Source: Candidatus Hodarchaeota archaeon (lineage in GTDB: Archaea; Asgardarchaeota; Heimdallarchaeia; Hodarchaeales; Hodarchaeaceae). From it: a stretch of 6,516 nt of DNA. The position numbers and the translations under genes were made by a program. Positions 1-6,247 of this stretch are shown here, piece by piece (the first letter of the stretch is position 1; every line of letters starts with the position of its first letter). The stretch covers positions 1 to 6,516 of the forward strand of contig JAEOTU010000345.1 of the NCBI GenBank assembly GCA_016839665.1. Direction: 5' to 3'. The notes below the pieces were generated by a model. The model did not search any database. It saw only the letters and a list, made by a program, of their open reading frames with translations, and was not told the DNA's origin.

Positions 1-216
1 AATTTTCGTGTGAGAAATTTCACCAATGAAAACGTTGAACAAGAGGAGCTAACTTGTCTGATCCAATTTCTTTCTTCGCTAGATATATGTAAATCGTGTG
101 TTTCTGAAATTCCTAAGATTCAATCAGCTTTTGGATCAGAACTTGACTATCAGATCGATTTTAAAACTCATACATTGGATATCCGCTATAATGAGAAAAT
201 TGTATCTGGTTGGTAA
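1..216 (+). CDS. C-terminal part of an unrecognised protein, cut by the left edge
   Basis: This reading frame is open from base 1 and ends at TAA 214-216, giving 71 visible residues. A GTG at 10-12 could serve as a start, but the frame continues upstream of it, so this is more likely the tail of a longer gene. The visible part is acidic and helical at first (ENVEQEEL...), then has a CKSC (CxxC) motif, and ends in a segment that looks like beta strands (DYQIDF..HTLDIRYNEK). CxxC can bind metal or be redox-active, but one motif does not assign a family, and I do not recognise the protein. The gene converges on the ABC transporter operon, whose last stop is 59 bases away. That it is coding is inferred from the open frame and plausible residue mix; a chance ORF is possible at this length. 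Confidence 0.45.
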   Translation, partial: NFRVRNFTNENVEQEELTCLIQFLSSLDICKSCVSEIPKIQSAFGSELDYQIDFKTHTLDIRYNEKIVSGW

Positions 217-278
217 AGATTCTAACGAAATCTTCCTGCTTGTAGGTTATATTTTATTCTCACATGTTTGTTGTTTTA
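216..278 (+). terminator. Possible terminator: weak hairpin plus T-rich tract
   Basis: Immediately after the stop codon there is a 6-bp inverted repeat, AAGATT at 216-221 and AATCTT at 229-234, with a 7-base loop. A T-rich stretch follows at about 248-277 (ATTTTATT, then TTTGTTGTTTTA). Archaeal transcription commonly ends at U-rich tracts without needing a strong hairpin, so this could terminate the left-edge gene. The hairpin is short and AT-only apart from one G-C pair, so the T tract is the stronger part of the signal. Confidence 0.3.
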
Positions 279-1082
279 CCCACCTGCAGAGTCAAACTTA
301 GTTATTGCTCGACCCCATAAGATTTTGGTTGTGATACCTAAAATACATATCCAAAATATACCATAAAGAATAGCTAAAAGTAGTTCGATGGGGGTAATGC
401 GTCCTAAAACCCATTGGGCCGGGATGAAATTTATTAAGTAAAAGGGTAGAAAGCGAGCTATTTCATTTAAAACTGGTGGTAAAATGTCTACGGGGATTAA
501 TTCTCCTCCAAAGACTTGCATTACAGCCATAAACAGTGCGCGTACTGGCCAGATGTATCGTATGTAAAAAGTGGACATCCCTACAAGTATAAAACAGAAA
601 TAACTGAGGATATAACTTATAACTAGGCTTATAACGAAGCCCAAGATAATCAATCCTGAAAAAGCAATTGGAACTTCCATCACACTAATTAATAGAATTA
701 TAATAGGTAAAGAAAGTCCAAAACTAATCAATGAGAAGGGTATTGTTTCAGCAAAAGCGAATGCCAAATAATCAACTGGGCGGCATAGATAAATTGTTAA
801 TGTTCCATTCAAATTATCATTTTGTAATCGCCATGCAACTCGATAAATGAAGAGGGATTCAGAGATTAACGTTGAAATTAATGAATAACCTAGAATAGCA
901 GATAAAGAATACCCAAAATCTGATTCTGCGTTAGGATTTTGGTATATTATGGTCCAAATAAAGAATAAAAGAACAAAGTGAACAGGTGTCCAAATTAAAA
1001 CTCCGAAAAATTCTCCAATATAAGCCTTCATGTCAATAAAGGTTGTTCTCATGATGCCAACGTACTTGTTAAGATGAAACAT
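276..1082 (-). CDS. ABC-2 type transporter permease, second membrane subunit (COG3694-like)
   Basis: This is a 268-residue integral membrane protein that would form half of the export channel driven by the ATPase encoded at 2958-1900. Hydrophobic segments lie at about residues 26-47, 59-80, 107-133, 139-170, 176-192 and 233-254, the usual six-span plan of ABC-2 permeases. Between spans 2 and 3 it has NGTLTIYLCRPVDYL, the 'G-x-L...RP' loop typical of this group. FGGELIPVDILPP followed by LPF near residues 191-213 matches the 'G..iP...lP' region. It ends in KFDSAGG, comparable to the YESASN end of its partner, so the two look like paralogues forming a heterodimer. The ATG at 1082 lies 14 bases after the upstream permease's stop, with only a weak ribosome site. 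ATG at 1052 (Met11) is an alternative start. The substrate is unknown; a drug, lipid or glycoconjugate would all fit the family. Confidence 0.85.
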   Translation of the reverse strand: MFHLNKYVGIMRTTFIDMKAYIGEFFGVLIWTPVHFVLLFFIWTIIYQNPNAESDFGYSLSAILGYSLISTLISESLFIYRVAWRLQNDNLNGTLTIYLCRPVDYLAFAFAETIPFSLISFGLSLPIIILLISVMEVPIAFSGLIILGFVISLVISYILSYFCFILVGMSTFYIRYIWPVRALFMAVMQVFGGELIPVDILPPVLNEIARFLPFYLINFIPAQWVLGRITPIELLLAILYGIFWICILGITTKILWGRAITKFDSAGG

Positions 1083-1096
1083 TTACACTCACTTCA

Positions 1097-1897
1097 TTAA
1101 TTCGATGCACTCTCGTACCGCTTTATACCAAATCGCCATACAAGTAAGAAGGCTATCAACCAGAAAATTGTAAGTGGAATCTGGAATAGAATAATTCCGA
1201 TTGTCGTAATGATATCTACATGTTCTAATAAGACTTCTGCTGGGAAAGCACTAATGAAAGCAACTGGATAGCCTAAGGTTAAGATTCCTTTTATTCCTCC
1301 AGGTAGTGTGGTTGCTGGAATCCGTGAGAAATTATCCTCAAGTGAATCAAAGGCCTCTTGGATAAATTCTGCTCTACCAATAATGAATCCCAAAAAAGAA
1401 GAAACAGTACTGTATAATAAATAAAGACAAGTCATACCCAGTATTAGTATTACAAAGGCAAAGAAGATGTTGACTAGAGAATACTGGATTCTATACTGTA
1501 TGCTTACAAGGACTAATAATGCTGTAGAGACAACGAGAAAAGCTCCACCTCCAACCCACACATCCTCGAATAAGACACCTAGTAGGGGATGACGTAGTGG
1601 ACGACAAAGCCATCGTTCAATCTCTCCCTCAACTATCTTATTTGGCATTACCCAGACTCCAGTAAAGAAGAATGAAGCTATTCCCCAACAGAAATACCCC
1701 AATGCGGAAAAAATGAGAATATCAGGTAACAACCAACCTTCGAAAGACTGTCCAACAAGGACTATCTGCCAAAAAATAAAAAAAGATAAGATAGTTACTG
1801 TAGACTCAAGAAAACCTCCTAGAATTATGGAAGGGTACTGGAATATCATTTTATAAGACATTATGATGAATCGTGATTGGATTCGAAGGATCTTCAA
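1097..1897 (-). CDS. ABC-2 type transporter permease, first membrane subunit (COG4587/DUF990-like)
   Basis: This 266-residue multi-span membrane protein is the partner of the permease at 1082-276. Hydrophobic segments lie at about residues 24-48, 57-80, 112-133, 141-172 and 229-254, with a shorter one at 202-219. The loop IVEGEIERWLCRPL (88-101) is the conserved 'G.i..~L.RPL' element, and GYPVAFISAFPAEVLL (209-224) matches the C-terminal 'P..yfPaevLLG' region of DUF990-type permeases. The start is a TTG at 1897, accepted because GGGAGGGG lies 7 bases upstream. The next in-frame Met is residue 13, inside the N-terminal helix and without such a site. The stop of the ATPase gene is 2 bases upstream, and the ribosome site is inside that gene's last codons, so translation is probably coupled. 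Family assignment is from motif memory; the substrate cannot be read from the sequence. Confidence 0.85.
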   Translation of the reverse strand: MKILRIQSRFIIMSYKMIFQYPSIILGGFLESTVTILSFFIFWQIVLVGQSFEGWLLPDILIFSALGYFCWGIASFFFTGVWVMPNKIVEGEIERWLCRPLRHPLLGVLFEDVWVGGGAFLVVSTALLVLVSIQYRIQYSLVNIFFAFVILILGMTCLYLLYSTVSSFLGFIIGRAEFIQEAFDSLEDNFSRIPATTLPGGIKGILTLGYPVAFISAFPAEVLLEHVDIITTIGIILFQIPLTIFWLIAFLLVWRFGIKRYESASN

Positions 1898-1899
1898 GA

Positions 1900-2958
1900 C
1901 TAATCCCCTCCCTTTGCACCGTTAGTATAGAGTTCTTCGATAATATCTTCGAGATCTGCATCAGAAATTTGAATATCAAGAATCCGATCTACACGTTGAA
2001 TTAGGTTGTGAATCAGAAAATCAAGGTCGATGGCATCTGTATTATATTCAATTCGAATTGAGTTATCATTCCCATTCAACGTCGTAATTGACCCCCCATC
2101 CTGATTGATTACCTTGATACTGTCTTGGGTTGTTAATTCTTGTAAAAAGTCCACTAGTGGTGTAATTAACTTTTCACGAGTTCTGAATGTAAAAATTAAC
2201 CGCTTCTCTTTTCTCAAAACAGTAGCTAGCTCCCTCGTTGGACCATCGTAATGAATTTTCCCTTTTAAGAGAAGTATCGCACGATCACAAATCTGTTCTA
2301 TATCTCTGACATTATGAGAGCATAAAACAACAGTTGTTCCATCCTCTTGATTCCGTTCATTAATAAATTTGCGAATACGACGAGCAGCAACGATATCTAG
2401 ACCAATTGTGGGTTCATCTAAAAAAACAACTGGAGGGTTATGTAAAAGCGAAGCAGCAAGTTCACACCGCATGCGTTCTCCTAATGATAACCGTCGAGGT
2501 TGACGGTGAAGAAATGGCTTGATCTCTAAAATCTTGATGAATTCAGCTAGTCTAATGTCGAAAATTTCTTTATTCAGATCGTAAACATCTCTGTATAATC
2601 GCAATGATTCAATAACAGGTATATGTTTCCAGAGTAAAGACCTATGACCAAAAACTACTCCAAACTGATATGCAGCTTTATATCGTTCTTTTTGAGGGTT
2701 AAAACCATTGACCATTGCATTACCATTATCAGATTGAATGATTCCCGTTAAAATCTTAATAATGGTGCTTTTTCCAGCCCCATTGGGTCCAAGGATAGTT
2801 ACTTTCTCTCCTGGATTAACGGTGAATGATACATCGTCGAGAGCTTTGATTTTTTGATAATCACGTCTAATGAATGATCGTGTGCGGGAAAAGAATGATG
2901 TTTGTTCCGCTGACAAACGCCTGTAGGTTTTTTCTAACTGATAAGCTTCGACTGACAT
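1900..2958 (-). CDS. ABC-2 type transporter ATP-binding protein (COG4586-like)
   Basis: This 352-residue cytoplasmic ATPase powers the two permeases encoded just downstream. It has the expected motifs in order: Walker A GPNGAGKST (57-65), Q-loop region FGVVFGHRSLLW (99-110), signature LSLGE (157-161), Walker B VVFLDEP (177-183), D-loop GLD (186-188), and switch His in LCSHN (His215). The N-terminal extension before the core (about 35 residues, with a basic FFSRTRSFIRRDYQK stretch) and the C-terminal domain of about 110 residues ending in DADLEDIIEELY are typical of the COG4586 group rather than of short ABC-2 ATPases. In that group the Q-loop usually reads FGQRSQLW; here His105 stands where Gln is expected. 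The start ATG at 2958 has no strong ribosome site, as expected for the first gene of an archaeal operon. The transported substrate is unknown. Confidence 0.92.
   Translation of the reverse strand: MSVEAYQLEKTYRRLSAEQTSFFSRTRSFIRRDYQKIKALDDVSFTVNPGEKVTILGPNGAGKSTIIKILTGIIQSDNGNAMVNGFNPQKERYKAAYQFGVVFGHRSLLWKHIPVIESLRLYRDVYDLNKEIFDIRLAEFIKILEIKPFLHRQPRRLSLGERMRCELAASLLHNPPVVFLDEPTIGLDIVAARRIRKFINERNQEDGTTVVLCSHNVRDIEQICDRAILLLKGKIHYDGPTRELATVLRKEKRLIFTFRTREKLITPLVDFLQELTTQDSIKVINQDGGSITTLNGNDNSIRIEYNTDAIDLDFLIHNLIQRVDRILDIQISDADLEDIIEELYTNGAKGGD
1905..1912 (-). promoter_or_regulatory. Strong Shine-Dalgarno site for the TTG-started permease
   Basis: The minus strand reads GGGAGGGG, then 7 bases, then TTG (1897-1895). 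The site sits within the codons for the final Gly-Gly of the ATPase, whose TAG stop (1902-1900) lies between the site and the start. It decides the choice of TTG as start codon and suggests that the first permease is translated by ribosomes finishing the ATPase. Confidence 0.8.
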
Positions 2959-3096
2959 TGAAAATTCCAGCTGTATGCGTCAAGTTAAGTCATTTGTTGG
3001 AAAAAATCATTAACATATTAATAATCATTGAATTTGGCAAATGAGAGATCTTAGGAATGGATATAAAAACACGTTTGAAAATAGAATTTGGGATCA
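2959..3096. promoter_or_regulatory. Divergent intergenic promoter region
   Basis: This is the only sizeable gap between oppositely directed genes: the transporter operon leaves to the left and the nucleotidyltransferase cluster to the right. It is AT-rich. On the minus strand an AT-rich block at about 3011-3020 (TAATATGTTA read on that strand) could be the TATA element for the transporter. It would give a leader of roughly 30 bases before the ATG at 2958. The heptamer AATCATT occurs twice in direct orientation, at 3005-3011 and 3023-3029, flanking that block. The element for the plus strand is listed separately. Confidence 0.45.
3061..3068 (+). promoter_or_regulatory. Candidate archaeal TATA box for the nucleotidyltransferase cluster
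   Basis: ATATAAAA lies at 3061-3068, preceded by a purine-rich GGAATGG. In archaea transcription starts about 22-27 bases beyond the TATA box, which here is about 3087-3095. That is at or beyond the TTG at 3088 and just before the ATG at 3097, so the mRNA would be leaderless or nearly so. This agrees with the absence of a good ribosome site. The position and match are seen in the sequence; activity is inferred. Confidence 0.5.
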
Positions 3097-3798
3097 ATGC
3101 CAAGAGAGAAAGTAATTAGAGATGTTGGACGAGAATTTCATCACTATAATGACGAAGAAAGAAACCTCTTGTCACATTTTAGGAAAAAAACAATTCATGT
3201 TTTAGAAAATCTGGAATACAACAAAATCAAAGCATTTGTGCACGGTTCAGTAGCAAGAGGCGACGTTAATAGCTCCTCGGACATTGATGTTCATATTCCT
3301 ATTCAGATCCCTTCTTTTAAGTTAGATTTAATTGATGATTTCAAATTTGCCAGTCGTAGAATCATGATGGGGACTCCCAACTCAACCATCCGTGGATTAT
3401 TATCGGTACATGACAATTTAACCATTAGTTTTCCGCTCAGTGCTCCCACTGAGAGAGAAGATGAGTTTTATCTATTTTCCGGTTTGTTATACCTTGAAGA
3501 TCTTCTGCTTAATAAAAGAACAGCAGGAGTCACAAAGCAGCTGTTACTTGTCGAACCTGAAAACGACGGTTATTGGATTTCCTCACTGAAAGCATATAAG
3601 AAAAAAGCAATCCAACTGTTATCCATTTCACAGCGAATGATTGATGAGAGAATTCGTGTACTTTCGCGAAGAGACAAGATAGGTAGAACAGGACTATTAG
3701 TCGACTATTCTTTAAATCCTGAAGAAAATTTCGAACATGCGCTAAAAAATCTAGCAGATAATAAAATAATAGTAAGAAGAATATTGAAAAGGAGATAG
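3097..3798 (+). CDS. Pol-beta-type nucleotidyltransferase, archaeal COG2413-like
   Basis: This 233-residue soluble protein has an N-terminal nucleotidyltransferase fold. The hallmark is HGSVARGDVNSSSDIDVHI at residues 49-67: the GS of the nucleotide-binding turn is Gly50-Ser51 and the metal-binding pair is Asp62 and Asp64. Such enzymes transfer a nucleoside monophosphate to a protein, RNA or small molecule; the acceptor is not evident. The C-terminal half is helical and basic, with ERIRVLSRRDKIGRTG at 184-199 and VRRILKRR at the end, consistent with nucleic-acid or nucleotide contact. I place it in the archaeal 'predicted nucleotidyltransferase' group from memory of this C-terminal pattern. 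The third acidic residue of the active site is not obvious in the expected strand (about 107-112, NLTISF). ATG 3097 is chosen over the in-frame TTG at 3088 because the likely transcription start lies at or after that TTG. The radical SAM gene begins 22 bases after the stop. Confidence 0.8.
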   Translation: MPREKVIRDVGREFHHYNDEERNLLSHFRKKTIHVLENLEYNKIKAFVHGSVARGDVNSSSDIDVHIPIQIPSFKLDLIDDFKFASRRIMMGTPNSTIRGLLSVHDNLTISFPLSAPTEREDEFYLFSGLLYLEDLLLNKRTAGVTKQLLLVEPENDGYWISSLKAYKKKAIQLLSISQRMIDERIRVLSRRDKIGRTGLLVDYSLNPEENFEHALKNLADNKIIVRRILKRR

Positions 3799-3820
3799 GT
3801 TTTCCAAGAGAGTAATTTCA

Positions 3821-5302
3821 ATGCGCGCCCTATTATTAGCAATGCCTAATACAACTTGGGCATTTGATCTGTATGCAAGACTGCCTAATCTCGCAATTGC
3901 TTCGCTAGCAAGCAATGTGGAAGATGATTATGAGGTTGACGTTGCTGATCTTGTTTTAATTGGACGAAATTTCAAAAGTTTCCTTGAATCGAGGATTTCA
4001 AAGCATACTCCTGATATCATTGGATTAAGTGCTATGAGCTTCCAAATCAAAGTAGCTAGATATATCGCAAGATTTGTTAAGCAGCTAGATCCTAGAATTA
4101 AATTGATACTAGGTGGATACCATGCTACAACGATGGCTGAGGAGGTTGGTCACTCTTGGAGTTCAGATCTAGACTTTATAATTAGAGGAGAGGGAGAAAC
4201 CACTTTTAATGAACTTCTCCGATCACTTGACCGAAATAGAACAGATTTGAGTGAAATCAAGAGCTTATCTTATAAAAAAAATGGAAGATTTGTTCACAAC
4301 CCAAGGAGAGGATTGGAAGACTTATCAACACTTAAGCGACCGAATCGCTCTGCTAGATTACTTAAAGTAGGATTTCATGGTTTTGGACTTAAAGCTGATG
4401 TGGTTGAAAGCTCTAGAGGGTGTTTGCTTGGTTGCAAGTTCTGTTCAATTAGAAATATGTATGGACGAAGCTTTCGTAAGTTTCCAATTCATAGGACTCT
4501 GGATGACATAGAATCTTGTGCAAAGTACGGCGCCAAGTCCATAAATTTTGTAGATGATAATATAAATTTGGATCCTGAGCATTTCATTAATTTATGTGAT
4601 GGAATAATTGAAAGAGGCCTTAATAATTTGCATTTTGCGACCCAAGCGAATGTAAGAGGGCTATATAATAATCCCTCACTCCTCAAGAAGATAGTAGAGG
4701 CTAATTTTAAGTTCATTTTCTTGGGTATAGAAAATCCAGATCCAAAGAATCTTCAGCTATACGGAAAAAATGTAAAGAAAATGGCTTCAAAAGCGGAAGT
4801 AGTAGTATCTTATCTTAGAAGCCACAATATCATTGTGATGGGAGGATTGATTACTGGGAATCCAGATGATACTGCGAGGGATTTCTACAATGTGCTTGAT
4901 TATGCCAAAAAAATTAAAGTTGATATTACTGCATTCTTTGCTCTTCAACCTTATCCCAAAACCAAAATTAGGGAAATCATGCTAGAACGCGATCTTATTT
5001 TTAATATAGATGACTTTAGTAGATATGATGGGTTAACTTTTAACGTCAGGACTGATCATCTTAATAGAAAACAGGTCGAAGTACTTCGAGAAGAATTGTG
5101 GAGTCGATTCTACTCCGTGGATTGGCTTTTTTGGAATAACCTCCGTAAACAATATCCAAGGTATTTTTTCAAGCTACTAGTTCGTTTTATTCCCCGTTTT
5201 CTTAGATATGGTCTTTACGAGATCAGTGGGGCAAAATCTCAATATGAAATCGCCCAAGACATCCTGCGGTTTGAAAAAGAGTTTCGAGATTTGAAGAGGT
5301 GA
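3821..5302 (+). CDS. B12-binding-domain radical SAM protein
   Basis: This 493-residue enzyme has the two-domain plan of cobalamin-type radical SAM proteins. Residues 1-135 form a Rossmann-like B12-binding region, with PDIIGLSAMS (64-73), GGYHAT (98-103) and RGEGE (122-126). Residues about 190-410 form the radical SAM barrel. The 4Fe-4S cluster ligands are Cys201, Cys205 and Cys208 in RGCLLGCKFCSI (CxxxCxxC). FVDDNINLD (243-251), TQAN (274-277), GIEN (302-305) and GGLITGNPDDT (341-351) are the usual barrel signatures. QPYPKTKI (376-383) matches the P.PGT-like loop. Such enzymes use SAM to start radical chemistry, often methylation or ring formation; the substrate cannot be predicted. The aromatic and basic stretch at 434-468 might touch membrane or a lipid substrate, as in several relatives. 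There is no DxHxxG motif, so cobalamin, if bound, would be base-off without a protein His ligand. GAGAG at 3807-3811 is a modest ribosome site. Confidence 0.9.
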   Translation: MRALLLAMPNTTWAFDLYARLPNLAIASLASNVEDDYEVDVADLVLIGRNFKSFLESRISKHTPDIIGLSAMSFQIKVARYIARFVKQLDPRIKLILGGYHATTMAEEVGHSWSSDLDFIIRGEGETTFNELLRSLDRNRTDLSEIKSLSYKKNGRFVHNPRRGLEDLSTLKRPNRSARLLKVGFHGFGLKADVVESSRGCLLGCKFCSIRNMYGRSFRKFPIHRTLDDIESCAKYGAKSINFVDDNINLDPEHFINLCDGIIERGLNNLHFATQANVRGLYNNPSLLKKIVEANFKFIFLGIENPDPKNLQLYGKNVKKMASKAEVVVSYLRSHNIIVMGGLITGNPDDTARDFYNVLDYAKKIKVDITAFFALQPYPKTKIREIMLERDLIFNIDDFSRYDGLTFNVRTDHLNRKQVEVLREELWSRFYSVDWLFWNNLRKQYPRYFFKLLVRFIPRFLRYGLYEISGAKSQYEIAQDILRFEKEFRDLKR

Positions 5303-5303
5303 A

Positions 5304-5357
5304 ATGACTACAGATAATGGAATAACCTTGTACTTTCACAAGACTGATGTGTTATGA
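5304..5357 (+). CDS. Possible 17-codon leader ORF coupled to the phosphoesterase
   Basis: ATG at 5304 opens a 17-codon frame (MTTDNGITLYFHKTDVL) whose TGA at 5355-5357 overlaps the phosphoesterase ATG at 5354 as ATGA. It is preceded by AGAGGTGA (5295-5302), the best ribosome-site match in the plus-strand cluster, although only 1 base separates it from the ATG. That site also encodes the last codons and stop of the radical SAM gene. The phosphoesterase itself has no clear ribosome site, so ribosomes could be handed on through this short frame. It may equally be chance. I find no family for the peptide. Confidence 0.25.
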   Translation: MTTDNGITLYFHKTDVL

Positions 5358-6196
5358 TCCATAAGAATACAATCGATAGACGCTATTTATTACGAAAATA
5401 CAACAATTCAAAGATACTAGTAGTCGCTGATCTACATTTGGGGTTCGAGGCTGAGTGGTCACGCAAAGGATTAGATACAAGAGAACCAGATTGGTCATAC
5501 AAGGTTATTGATAGGCTGAAAAATGATATTAAAGAGACAAAATCCAATCATGTGGTTATCCTAGGTGATCTAGAACACAGTTTTTTACACTTTAAAGGTT
5601 CTAAGCGTACTAAAGATGATATATGGGTTTCTAACAAGTGGTTGAGAGAAAAAACGATATTATATTTTATCGAACAGATTGTTGAGAAAAGAGAATTGAA
5701 GATCAGTTTCATACGAGGAAATCAAGATACCTCAATTGTAAAAATCTTAGAACAACAAGTTGAGATCCTTCCGCTTAAAGAATCTGTTCTATTCGGCCAT
5801 TTAGGTGTTTTCCATGGACATATGAATCCTACTGAAGACATCTTGTTTTCTTCTGAGATCATGTTAGGGCATGTCCATCCTGCAATTGAGCTTGCTGATG
5901 AACTGAAAATCCGACATAAATTCCCAGTTTTTGCCAAGATAACTGTTTCTCGTGAAGAATTATTTCAGATCTTTGATTTAAAAATCGAATTTGAAGAAAC
6001 TGGCTTGATCGACAAAGTTCCAATTACTATTCTTCCCGCATACAATCATTTTCTTCCTGGGTTCACCCTAAACCAATCACGAAGGAAAAAAAGTAAATAC
6101 CAACCATATTCAGTATTATGGAAATTGATTAGACACCCTAAACTAAGAGTTCAACTAACTAATGGAGTTGATTTAGGAACATTGGAAGATTTTTGA
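5354..6196 (+). CDS. Calcineurin-like metallophosphoesterase, archaeal ICC-like (COG1407)
   Basis: This 280-residue dinuclear-metal phosphoesterase is probably a DNA or nucleotide phosphodiesterase. The metal-binding motifs appear in order: ADLHLGFE (Asp26, His28), GDLEH (Asp72), GNQD (Asn123), FHGH (His154), and GHVHPAI (His173, His175). DLHLGFE, the GDL(K/E)H form and the GH.HPAI pattern are those of COG1407, and LPAYNHFLPGFTLN (about 228-241) matches the family's 'LPAFnpl..G..vN' C-terminal element. Length is within the usual range. The motif GNHD reads GNQD here, so the catalytic His is replaced by Gln124. ATG 5354 gives 25 residues before Asp26, normal for the family. In archaea this family is often a neighbour of the Lhr helicase, and in bacteria the related PdeM-type enzyme sits in an Lhr/ligase DNA-repair cluster. 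The Lhr-type gene here is the next one, on the opposite strand. Confidence 0.88.
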   Translation: MIHKNTIDRRYLLRKYNNSKILVVADLHLGFEAEWSRKGLDTREPDWSYKVIDRLKNDIKETKSNHVVILGDLEHSFLHFKGSKRTKDDIWVSNKWLREKTILYFIEQIVEKRELKISFIRGNQDTSIVKILEQQVEILPLKESVLFGHLGVFHGHMNPTEDILFSSEIMLGHVHPAIELADELKIRHKFPVFAKITVSREELFQIFDLKIEFEETGLIDKVPITILPAYNHFLPGFTLNQSRRKKSKYQPYSVLWKLIRHPKLRVQLTNGVDLGTLEDF

Positions 6197-6198
6197 AG

Positions 6199-6238
6199 AT
6201 ATCTCACAGCTTAAACAGTTAGACAAAACAAGAGATAT
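6199..6238. terminator. Inverted repeat between convergent genes, possible two-way terminator
   Basis: ATATCTC at 6199-6205 pairs with GAGATAT at 6232-6238, a perfect 7-bp stem that a G-T wobble could extend by one pair. The 26-base loop is long, so the hairpin would be weak. Read on the minus strand, the region 6221-6233 is T-rich (TCTTGTTTTGTCT), which suits a U-tract terminator for the helicase gene. No comparable T tract follows the phosphoesterase on the plus strand. Confidence 0.25.
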
Positions 6239-6247
6239 TGATAATCA

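Noticed and set aside
98..301. A 67-codon plus-strand frame overlapping the left-edge gene and the transporter end.
   Set aside because: It overlaps the better-supported frame ending at 216 and runs into the 3' end of the permease. No start signal or recognisable motif supports it.
3088..3096. TTG at 3088 as the nucleotidyltransferase start.
   Set aside because: It adds only three residues, has no ribosome site, and lies at or upstream of the transcription start predicted from the TATA box. ATG at 3097 is simpler.
3947..3964. Residues ADLVLIGRNF of the radical SAM protein resemble the cobalamin motif GDVHDIGKN (DxHxxG) with His replaced by Val.
   Set aside because: By comparison with BchE-type proteins this stretch sits after the second strand of the Rossmann fold, not in the loop after the first strand where DxHxxG belongs. 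The similarity is probably chance.
4489..4716. A 75-codon minus-strand frame inside the radical SAM gene.
   Set aside because: It lies wholly opposite the conserved barrel motifs of the radical SAM gene and shows no features of its own.
5304..5400. The mini-ORF before the phosphoesterase as its true N-terminus, joined through a frameshift.
   Set aside because: The phosphoesterase from ATG 5354 already has 25 residues before its first metal ligand, the normal amount for the family, so no missing N-terminus needs explaining.
5722..5937. A 71-codon minus-strand frame inside the phosphoesterase gene.
   Set aside because: It is antisense to the conserved metal-binding motifs and is explained as a shadow of that gene.
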